5,156 nt of DNA from Promethearchaeota archaeon (lineage in GTDB: Archaea > Asgardarchaeota > Lokiarchaeia > Sigynarchaeales > SOKP01): assembly GCA_016839845.1 (NCBI GenBank), contig JAEOTL010000512.1:1-5156 (forward strand). The letters are read 5' to 3'. Of this stretch, positions 1-5,156 are shown piece by piece. The notes beneath the pieces were generated by a model. The model was not told the origin of the DNA, did not search any database, and saw nothing but the letters and a program-made list of their open reading frames with translations. The translations under genes were made by a program, and so were the position numbers. Numbering within the stretch: the stretch's first letter is position 1; every line of letters begins with the position of its first letter.

Positions 1-288
1 AATCTCCCCTAATAAAGAGGGATCTAATACGGAAACAAAATGAGGTCCATATACTTGTTCGTTTGACCGTACAAGATCTTCGTTTGCCGAAAGCCTTACG
101 TAACTCTCGGTAGGGGATCCCATTCTTTCAGCTCCAAAAAGAGGTTGACAGACACCATACCCATAGAAAGCCTCCACGCATAAATTTGAAGCGGTCACAC
201 CACCTTGCCCACCTCTTGCGTGGAATCGAAGATTAATTACATTATCAACTAAAATTTCTTTTACTTGTTCTGGAGTTAACATATTCAT
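1..288 (-). CDS. porG: 2-oxoacid (pyruvate-type):ferredoxin oxidoreductase, gamma subunit, N-terminal part
   Basis: This is the first 96 codons of a gene that runs off the left edge of the window. The family is the gamma subunit of pyruvate or other 2-oxoacid:ferredoxin oxidoreductases, cytoplasmic iron-sulfur enzymes that turn a 2-oxoacid plus CoA into acyl-CoA, CO2 and reduced ferredoxin. Visible family marks are FHARGGQGGVTASNL at residues 22-36, FGAERMGSPTESYVRLS at 51-67, and VLDPSLL at 87-93. Known gamma subunits are about 170-230 residues, so roughly half is present. The start is ATG at 288. A second ATG at 282 (residue 3) is equally possible, and neither has a clear Shine-Dalgarno site. 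About 20 residues precede the glycine-rich motif, somewhat more than usual. The family is clear. The substrate (pyruvate, branched-chain or other 2-oxoacid) cannot be told from this subunit, and partner subunits would lie further left. The spacer to the upstream M28 gene is 115 bases, so cotranscription is possible but unproven. Confidence 0.93.
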   Translation of the reverse strand, partial: MNMLTPEQVKEILVDNVINLRFHARGGQGGVTASNLCVEAFYGYGVCQPLFGAERMGSPTESYVRLSANEDLVRSNEQVYGPHFVSVLDPSLLGEI

Positions 289-346
289 TAATATTTCTAG
301 AGTTTTAATTAATATCAGTGAAATAAATCATATAATATAATTTAAG

Positions 347-356
347 TTTTATAAAA
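347..356 (-). promoter_or_regulatory. Possible archaeal TATA box for the oxidoreductase gamma gene
   Basis: On the minus strand TTTTATAAAA lies about 60 bases before the ATG at 288. It shares the core TTTTATAAA with the box proposed for the large peptidase gene. Initiation about 25 bases downstream would give a leader of some 35-40 bases. The surrounding spacer (289-403) is so AT-rich that chance matches are expected, and no clear purine-rich BRE is seen. The spacer holds no other feature I can support apart from a weak 5-bp hairpin (386-400) just after the M28 stop, without a T tract. Confidence 0.35.
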
Positions 357-403
357 TATATTATTAGAAATTAGAGGATTTCACTTTATAACCACTATAA
401 GAC

Positions 404-1582
404 CTAATTAAATTCATTTTCTAATTTTTTGACAACAGTAGTACATATATCAAGGATCATTTTCAATCCCTTTTTAGACACTAAATTCATATCATCATTA
501 ACCGTATGAACGTACTTCAATCCAGGCTCTGATCCAAGCCAACATGCTTCAAATCCCTCTTGAACAACTGGCATAAAATCAGACCATACTCCCGTTGGGG
601 CATAGATATCCTTAACCTTTATTCCTAAATCTTCAGCACTTTCCATTACAAGTTTATTAAGTTTTAAGGAAGAAGATTTTTTGGGAATTCCATAAGAACT
701 TGTGAGCCTTATAAGGTCGGAACCACCAATTAAATCAAGATTTATGAAATAGGATGTCTTCTTATCGAAACCTTCCTTATATTTTTGTATGAACACACCA
801 GCCCCTCCTAGATTCAACTCTTCTGAGCCCGGACTCAAAAAGGTTAAATCAATATGTTTTAGGGGATTTAATTTGTAATATCTAGCAAGTTCTAGCATTA
901 CCCCTACCGCTGCTGCGTTGTCATAGGCGCCAGGAGATTTATTGCCAGTCTTATTGAAATAATTTAAACTGCCTATTACTGCTAGAATTAGACAGAGATC
1001 TAGCAAAATATTGTTAAGAATAGGTAAATTCCAGCGAATAACGAGATATAGTATAGCTGAAATCAAGTAGATAATGAAAAGAAGTAAACTCCCACAAAGA
1101 AACACTAAAAAGATAAGTATCCTTGTTGACGTTGGATAGGTTTGAGATTTAGAATCCCAATGTGCCATGAAAATGACTGAAGCTTTAGAATATTTACTTT
1201 TCAAATCAGTAAATATATTTTGAGTCTCGTAATTATACTCCTCGTGTTTACTCAGCTTAATACGCGCCGAAGTTGAGATTATTAATGTCCTATACGAGAT
1301 AGCGAGCCCGACAATAAAGATTGCAATAGTTATTAAGGGATTAATATAAAACGATAATGCCAGTAGAATTAAGATCGAACCTAAAATTAAAAAGATGTAT
1401 CGAGTAAAATTCCAGTTATAAAAAGACGTCTTAAATTTATCTTGCTTTGGTGAGTTATAGCCAGCTTTTTGGAATTCATCAAGGATAATTTTGATAGCTT
1501 TTTTCTCTCCCTCAGAGCCAACTAACCGAGGAAACGTGAGTCTTTCAGTTATAGTATAAGCGTTATCAACTTCTATTGGCAT
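404..1582 (-). CDS. Membrane-anchored M28-family zinc metallopeptidase
   Basis: This 392-residue protein belongs to peptidase family M28, co-catalytic two-zinc enzymes that are mostly aminopeptidases. The full active-site set is visible in the family order: H141 and D143 in AHWDS, the bridging aspartate D221 in SPGAYDNAAAVG, general base E254 and ligand E255 in SPGSEELNLGG, D283 in NLDLIGG, and H359 in YVHTVND. Four hydrophobic segments are predicted by eye: about 62-80, 82-102, 155-183 and 187-208. The first two form a hairpin before the catalytic core. The other two sit between H141 and D221, a spacing of 80 residues against about 20 in Vibrio aminopeptidase. There is no signal peptide. Lys/Arg residues on the non-membrane side of both hairpins (K46-R61, R98-K112, R154, K211-K215) suggest the catalytic domain faces the cytoplasm, so a role in hydrolysing imported peptides is inferred. 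The start is ATG at 1582, without a clear Shine-Dalgarno site. The substrate is unknown. Confidence 0.9.
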   Translation of the reverse strand: MPIEVDNAYTITERLTFPRLVGSEGEKKAIKIILDEFQKAGYNSPKQDKFKTSFYNWNFTRYIFLILGSILILLALSFYINPLITIAIFIVGLAISYRTLIISTSARIKLSKHEEYNYETQNIFTDLKSKYSKASVIFMAHWDSKSQTYPTSTRILIFLVFLCGSLLLFIIYLISAILYLVIRWNLPILNNILLDLCLILAVIGSLNYFNKTGNKSPGAYDNAAAVGVMLELARYYKLNPLKHIDLTFLSPGSEELNLGGAGVFIQKYKEGFDKKTSYFINLDLIGGSDLIRLTSSYGIPKKSSSLKLNKLVMESAEDLGIKVKDIYAPTGVWSDFMPVVQEGFEACWLGSEPGLKYVHTVNDDMNLVSKKGLKMILDICTTVVKKLENEFN

Positions 1583-1669
1583 TTCGGTTCTTCTTTTCTT
1601 GTCGAATTTAGTTAATTCGGTTATTCTATCTCATATTTTAGAAATTATAATCCTTTATCATTTAAAAAA

Positions 1670-1677
1670 TATTTAAA
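1670..1677 (-). promoter_or_regulatory. Weak TATA-like box upstream of the M28 gene
   Basis: TTTAAATA on the minus strand lies about 90 bases before the M28 start at 1582. A start site 25 bases downstream would leave a leader of about 65 bases. It matches the archaeal TATA consensus only approximately and lies in AT-rich DNA, so it is a suggestion only. The rest of 1583-1744 shows no repeat, RNA gene or ORF that I can support. Confidence 0.22.
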
Positions 1678-1744
1678 CCACTCGGTTGGGATGCTTTCTT
1701 TCAATTTAACCTTACATATCTTTCCTTTATATCAGAAGCTTTTC

Positions 1745-1846
1745 CTAATCAATATCCAAATAAGATTTGATAAAAAAAATTAGAATTCGACCAAGCTTAT
1801 ATTTAAAAACGTGGAGACTATTATAAACTAGATTAAAGATTTTCAT
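1745..1846 (-). CDS. Possible small protein, 33 residues
   Basis: A short open frame starts with ATG at 1846 and ends with TAG at 1745-1747. It begins MKIFNLVYN and has a hydrophobic stretch (ILIFFI) near residues 21-26 flanked by lysines and an arginine. I do not recognise it. The reason to list it is the start: GAGTTGAT lies six bases before ATGAAA (1853-1860), preceded by a run of A. This is almost the same arrangement as at the start of the large peptidase gene at 4201. It lies between the terminator of that gene and the M28 gene, on the same strand, so it could be a small gene or an upstream ORF on the M28 transcript. Against it are its shortness, the AT-rich composition that makes such frames common, and no obvious TATA box at the expected distance. 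It could be chance. Confidence 0.28.
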   Translation of the reverse strand: MKIFNLVYNSLHVFKYKLGRILIFFIKSYLDID

Positions 1847-1948
1847 CTTTTTATCAACTCTTCTTTTTTTTAAATTAAACATAATCGATTTTTATCTCAA
1901 ATCAACATAATAATTGCGTGTTTGTATTGAGATTAGAAAATAAGGATC

Positions 1949-1984
1949 AAAAAAAAAATAGAAGTTAATTATTTATAAATTAAC
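1949..1984 (-). terminator. Hairpin plus T10 terminator of the large peptidase gene
   Basis: On the minus strand, beginning 18 bases after the stop codon, GTTAATT and AATTAAC form a perfect 7-bp stem (1978-1984 and 1964-1970) around a 7-base loop. Five bases later come ten consecutive T (1958-1949). A T tract alone can end archaeal transcription; the hairpin strengthens the call. It would separate the large peptidase transcript from the M28 gene downstream. The stem is nearly all A-T, so the T tract is probably the working part. Confidence 0.6.
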
Positions 1985-2002
1985 CATTTGTCAGTGAGTT
2001 TA

Positions 2003-4201
2003 TTAATGCCACCTTCGTGGGACAAATTTTATTGTCTTAAAGCGATAATCAGCAGTTCCTTTTGCCATTAGAGGACTTACAACGAGGATAAGATCTTCCT
2101 TGTGACCTATATATGTAAGATCAATTCCATGAGTGGTATCCCGCATATACATATCTTCAACACGATATTTGGTGTAAGTTTTTCCTCTATGCTTCCAAGT
2201 CGTCTTCTCAATGACTGTAACCATCCATTCTACATCTGGGATCCAGTCTACGAGTTCTAGGGTGTCCATGATATCTTGAGAACCTACTGAGGCCCCAAGG
2301 ATGTACCATCCTTCATAAGTAAATGCCCAATCAGTCATATAACGGAAACCGATTTGGACAGTTTGGTCAGCGTAATCCGATAGATCAAACATCATAGGGA
2401 TTACTCCATCATATGGGTCAGTCTCATCATAGAACACACTCCAGCTTGTAAGTCCCGGCATGTTTGCAATAATATCATCATGGGCACTTGGATCAAAAGT
2501 ATCATTTGTAAATTCATTTGCGAGTGATTCCCACAATCCTGAAGTTTCATTAAAGACCTGGATAAAACCATAGTCCCAATAATCTTCAATGTCCCAATAT
2601 GTAGTTAAATATAGAGTAGGATCACCCGGATCTACAAAAACATCGGTAGTTATTAGAGAATCCATAAGATCACCTTTACCGGAGTACCACATGCCATCAA
2701 CTTTTACCCAGTGAGGGAATGTTGCCTCTGCATCTCCATCAAAGAAGATCATATTCAACTTTTTTACGTTATCTAGTAAGATATAATCAGTACCATATGT
2801 TCCAACGTTCACGATGTCTGTCTCATACCAATCATATATCTTTGTACCCCCCAAGTCTGAACCATATGTCCATGGGATTCTTGAACCGTGAATTTCATTA
2901 ATCTTTGGAATTGGATCAATGAAATCACCTTCATAAAATTCACCTAGATCGATGGTTATGTAGTTGTATCTCCCTTCTCCAGGACAGTCGCTATGGATTA
3001 AATTAGCTATTCTCCAATCATGGAAAATATCGTCCATAGTTTCAGAATATAGATTTTTTAGAAGTGCAGCATTAATGCCGTCAATACCCGGAATACCATC
3101 TTGAACATAATCTGTTAACACTTGTGTCCCATAATGGTCCATAATATAGGTTGTCCAGAGCAATACCTGCGCATAATCCGCTAATATGTTATCATCTCCT
3201 TGATCACCCCATTCAATAAGTGAATTATCAGGTGTTGCTAAAAAGTAAGGGAGATAGCTATAGGGGTATTCATATCCACTAAGATATTCAGATAACATTG
3301 AACATCCTTCATTCATCCATAATTCTCCATCAGGTTGCCAGTCACTATGAACATTATGTTGGAATTCATGTGCTACTGTTGATTCATATACATGAGGTCG
3401 AGTCACTTCCAATCCAGGATTCGAATCTTCGTACCATTGATGTCCCTCTTCACCAAGTCTTTCCCAATATCTCCAATTATCAATATGAATCATGTTTCTA
3501 TTGTAGTAACGAGTGTATCCTGAACTAAAGAAACCCACTACATAATATGGATAATCAGGGTTATCATAGCTCTCATCGTGAATATTAAAGATTTTTAAAA
3601 TAACTCTTTGAGAATTATCAGTAGGAATCCAATCGTGTGTCCAAGAAGGCCAACCAGGTTGGTATTGAAATACATTACCTGTACCATCCCTATCAAATGG
3701 AGCCCCAAAAGTACCAGTAACGCCAGGATAGATGTTGCTATCAAATTCTTCAGCCATATGTTGAGCCATTGCAAAAGTAACATTCCAGTCAAGTGGATTA
3801 TCATTTCTCTCATCACCGTCAGCAAACATTAGTTGTTCATCTTGACCAACCCAAACTTCAACGTTTCCGACTACAGCTCTGAGCTGCATATAGGGATAAG
3901 CACCATCGCTTATTGCAGATAAGTACCAATCCCATACCCATGTTCCCACATCAGAAGTCGAAGCTGTTCGAAGAGCACCGCTTTCACCAGTTGATTCGGG
4001 TATAGATGTTGGTTCATAAGTCATTCCTGGATCAAACTCAGGCATCTTTACGTCACCAGCTAATCCGCTTTTCCAGTCTACTGGAATATAATTTGGGAAT
4101 TCATTGGTAGGGACACTTGTCCCACTAATTATTAAAAGATTAAAAGGAACCACTACAAGGCATAAAAGAACAATTGCTATTGTTATTCTTCCTTTTTTCA
4201 T
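2003..4201 (-). CDS. Exported immune-inhibitor-A-like zinc metallopeptidase
   Basis: This 732-residue protein probably digests extracellular protein. Numbering is from ATG at 4201. That start is chosen over a TTG four codons upstream because GAGTTGAT sits seven bases before it and contains the TTG. The basic n-region MKKGR and a long hydrophobic stretch (residues 6-26) form a signal peptide or uncleaved anchor; no clear cleavage site is seen. The catalytic domain carries HEFQH (H278, E279, H282) and WMNEG with E298 as likely third zinc ligand, which is gluzincin-like, as in M30 peptidases. An upstream segment (about 140-175) with EFDSNIYPGV and FGAPFDRDG resembles the pro-catalytic part of M6-like proteins. 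Residues 476-641 look like the InhA-type beta-sandwich, with WYSGKGDLMDS, YWDYGFIQVF and LSDYADQTVQIGFRYMTDW. Residues 642-732 form an extra C-terminal domain I cannot name. There is no C-terminal anchor. C300, beside the zinc site, and C406 are the only exported cysteines and could pair. The M6 versus M30 assignment is unsettled. Confidence 0.85.
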   Translation of the reverse strand: MKKGRITIAIVLLCLVVVPFNLLIISGTSVPTNEFPNYIPVDWKSGLAGDVKMPEFDPGMTYEPTSIPESTGESGALRTASTSDVGTWVWDWYLSAISDGAYPYMQLRAVVGNVEVWVGQDEQLMFADGDERNDNPLDWNVTFAMAQHMAEEFDSNIYPGVTGTFGAPFDRDGTGNVFQYQPGWPSWTHDWIPTDNSQRVILKIFNIHDESYDNPDYPYYVVGFFSSGYTRYYNRNMIHIDNWRYWERLGEEGHQWYEDSNPGLEVTRPHVYESTVAHEFQHNVHSDWQPDGELWMNEGCSMLSEYLSGYEYPYSYLPYFLATPDNSLIEWGDQGDDNILADYAQVLLWTTYIMDHYGTQVLTDYVQDGIPGIDGINAALLKNLYSETMDDIFHDWRIANLIHSDCPGEGRYNYITIDLGEFYEGDFIDPIPKINEIHGSRIPWTYGSDLGGTKIYDWYETDIVNVGTYGTDYILLDNVKKLNMIFFDGDAEATFPHWVKVDGMWYSGKGDLMDSLITTDVFVDPGDPTLYLTTYWDIEDYWDYGFIQVFNETSGLWESLANEFTNDTFDPSAHDDIIANMPGLTSWSVFYDETDPYDGVIPMMFDLSDYADQTVQIGFRYMTDWAFTYEGWYILGASVGSQDIMDTLELVDWIPDVEWMVTVIEKTTWKHRGKTYTKYRVEDMYMRDTTHGIDLTYIGHKEDLILVVSPLMAKGTADYRFKTIKFVPRRWH

Positions 4202-4208
4202 TTTTTTT

Positions 4209-4216
4209 ATCAACTC
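4209..4216 (-). promoter_or_regulatory. Shine-Dalgarno-like site that decides the peptidase start
   Basis: GAGTTGAT lies seven A before ATG at 4201 on the minus strand. It matches GAGGTGAT, the complement of the archaeal 16S rRNA 3' end, at 7 of 8 bases. The in-frame TTG at 4213 falls inside this site, so ATG at 4201 is the better start. Confidence 0.6.
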
Positions 4217-4245
4217 AATTTTTTTTGTAAATGTCTGTTATTAGG

Positions 4246-4254
4246 TTTATAAAA
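4246..4254 (-). promoter_or_regulatory. Likely TATA box of the large peptidase gene
   Basis: On the minus strand TTTTATAAA is preceded by the purine-rich AATAATGAA, which could serve as a BRE. The box centre is about 49 bases before the ATG at 4201. Initiation some 25 bases downstream would give a short leader of about 25 bases that contains the Shine-Dalgarno-like site, a consistent arrangement for an archaeal gene. The AT-rich setting lowers certainty. Confidence 0.5.
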
Positions 4255-4307
4255 TTCATTATTTTCTACACAGAAAAAATGAAACAATTTTAACCCTTAC
4301 AATATGA

Positions 4308-4332
4308 CTTGAAATTTATTAGAAATTTCAAG
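4308..4332. repeat. Perfect 10-bp inverted repeat upstream of the peptidase promoter
   Basis: CTTGAAATTT and AAATTTCAAG flank the five-base spacer ATTAG. The repeat lies about 55 bases upstream of the proposed TATA box of the peptidase gene. The symmetry would suit a dimeric DNA-binding regulator or a hairpin. There is no T tract after it on either strand, which argues against a terminator. No second copy was seen in the window. Confidence 0.55.
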
Positions 4333-4420
4333 GTATTGATATTTGAATAAGCTGAAGCCTTGGTATTTAAAATTTTCTCTTTTATCTTGTAATAGAAGTG
4401 AATTGGATTAGGTGGGATTA

Positions 4421-4445
4421 ATCTCCTATAAAAATTTATAGAGAT
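4421..4445. repeat. Imperfect inverted repeat in the AT-rich spacer
   Basis: ATCTC and GAGAT enclose TATAAA and TTTATA around two A, with one unpaired C, making an 11-bp stem with a single bulge. The inner CTATAAA/TTTATAG is a perfect 7-bp palindrome with a 2-base centre. Much of it is A-T, so chance is possible; no gene end adjoins it. Confidence 0.35.
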
Positions 4446-4506
4446 GAAAGTTTACATCTTAGTATATGAAATTTGTACAAAATAGATAAAGTCTTGATAC
4501 TTTTTT

Positions 4507-4530
4507 GTCAACTTGTAACTCCAAGTTAAC
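4507..4530. repeat. Inverted repeat with 6-base loop
   Basis: GTCAACTTG and CAAGTTAAC pair over nine positions with one mismatch, around TAACTC. A run of six T directly precedes it on the plus strand, so on the minus strand the hairpin is followed by A, not T, which does not suit a terminator. The role is unknown. Confidence 0.35.
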
Positions 4531-4785
4531 AATTAGACACTTCTGTAAAGTTATTTAATAAATAGGTGATTTATCTAATATTGATAATCCTCTTTTTTCT
4601 TCTATTATACCTCTATTTTTGCAAAAAATTAGACCAAATAATTAGCAGAAACTGTTTTAAACCTTTTAAAAGTTTGTGTATGTTCAGAAAAATCCTTAAA
4701 ACTTAATCATTTTTAAGAAAAAACTGAAGAAATAAAAATAAATTTAAGAATAAACCTTATTTTTAATATATCGATCAAATCAATA

Positions 4786-5156
4786 TAACAGTGAGGGTTA
4801 CGTAGATCATGCGTTAAAGCTCGATTACAGCAAGGCTATCGGGATCCTTATCCATGTATTACTATTGATCCTGGCGAATTTTATCTGTTTAAATAACCCC
4901 CTCTGTTTTAAAAATTACATCCCGGAATCTTTTGGAGATTGAGTGGTGATCAGATTTCACTAGTGTCAACAGTCTTAAAAGTATACTCTGTAATTCTTAC
5001 TCTCTTTGGTGATGATTCTTTTTTTTTTGTTAAATTTAAATTCGGGAGTTGGGGATTCTGGGAACACAACGGTAGTGTACCAGAATTAACTTGAACTTTT
5101 GGTTAACATCATCACAGCCTGCCCAGCTGGAAAATACACCTACGTGTACCCATTTG
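4786..5156. other. Gene-free, less AT-rich segment with coding-like fragments
   Basis: From about 4786 the composition shifts visibly away from the AT-rich spacer to its left. A plus-strand frame from 4795 to the TAA at 4894-4896 reads like the end of a real protein (GYRDPYPCITIDPGEFYLFK), but it is closed by TGA at 4792 and has no start codon. Other short frames (plus strand to TGA at 5092-5094; minus strand 5036-5155) have no convincing start or motif. No tRNA, rRNA or transposase was recognised. It may be a decayed gene, an unrecognised RNA, or the flank of a gene beyond the right edge. Confidence 0.3.

Noticed and set aside
386..400. Hairpin just after the M28 stop codon
   Set aside because: The stem is only 5 A-T pairs and no T tract follows on the minus strand, so it is not supported as a terminator.
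2401..3832. Several open frames of 60-76 codons on both strands within the large peptidase gene
   Set aside because: They overlap a long gene with clear family motifs and show no motif of their own; they are shadows of it.
4211..4213. TTG as start of the large peptidase (four residues longer)
   Set aside because: The TTG lies inside the Shine-Dalgarno-like GAGTTGAT that is well spaced for the ATG at 4201.
4444..4485. Plus-strand frame beginning MKVYILVYEICTK
   Set aside because: Only 13 codons before a stop, with no clear ribosome site; too short to support.
4939..5094. Plus-strand open frame ending in GSWGFWEHNGSVPELT
   Set aside because: It has only TTG or GTG starts, the GGAG before the TTG is too close, it runs through a T-rich stretch, and no family was recognised.
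5036..5155. Minus-strand open frame entering from the right edge
   Set aside because: About 39 codons with no recognisable motif; could be the tail of a gene outside the window but cannot be supported from here.
5040..5156. Possible tRNA, because of the more GC-rich end and a GTTCCCAGAATCCC stretch on the minus strand
   Set aside because: The T-loop consensus GTTCRANNC and a matching acceptor stem and anticodon arm are not present.

Overview
The window looks like chromosomal DNA of an anaerobic archaeon. It holds three protein genes, all read from the minus strand, set in AT-rich spacers. The archaeal call rests on three things. A 2-oxoacid:ferredoxin oxidoreductase gamma subunit is encoded as a separate gene. 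TATA-like boxes with the core TTTTATAAA lie upstream of two genes. A start codon is preceded by GAGTTGAT, a 7-of-8 match to GAGGTGAT, the complement of the archaeal 16S rRNA tail. AT-rich DNA and multi-membrane or secreted peptidases would suit an Asgard or similar lineage, but that is inference and no marker here proves it.

Layout in transcription order, from the right edge leftwards. Positions 4202-5156 hold no convincing gene. The rightmost part (about 4786-5156) is less AT-rich and carries short coding-like stretches without good starts. The part nearer the gene is very AT-rich, with several inverted repeats and, at 4246-4254, a plausible TATA box for the gene that follows. Positions 2003-4201 encode a large exported metallopeptidase of the immune-inhibitor-A-like type. 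It has an HEFQH zinc site, a WMNEG third ligand, an InhA-type beta-sandwich and a C-terminal domain I do not recognise. A clear intrinsic-type terminator (7-bp hairpin, then ten T) follows at 1949-1984. A possible 33-residue small ORF at 1745-1846 has nearly the same start context as the large peptidase. Positions 404-1582 encode an M28-family metallopeptidase with all expected zinc ligands and four predicted membrane segments, two of them inserted inside the catalytic domain. At the left edge, 1-288 is the N-terminal half of the gamma subunit of a pyruvate/2-oxoacid:ferredoxin oxidoreductase.

Together the genes suit peptide catabolism: an exported endopeptidase, a membrane aminopeptidase-like enzyme, and an oxidoreductase that converts 2-oxoacids (from pyruvate or transaminated amino acids) to acyl-CoA with reduction of ferredoxin. 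The spacers of 115 and 420 bases, and the terminator, argue against one operon, so the functional link is inference from proximity. No tRNA, rRNA, CRISPR array or insertion sequence was recognised.
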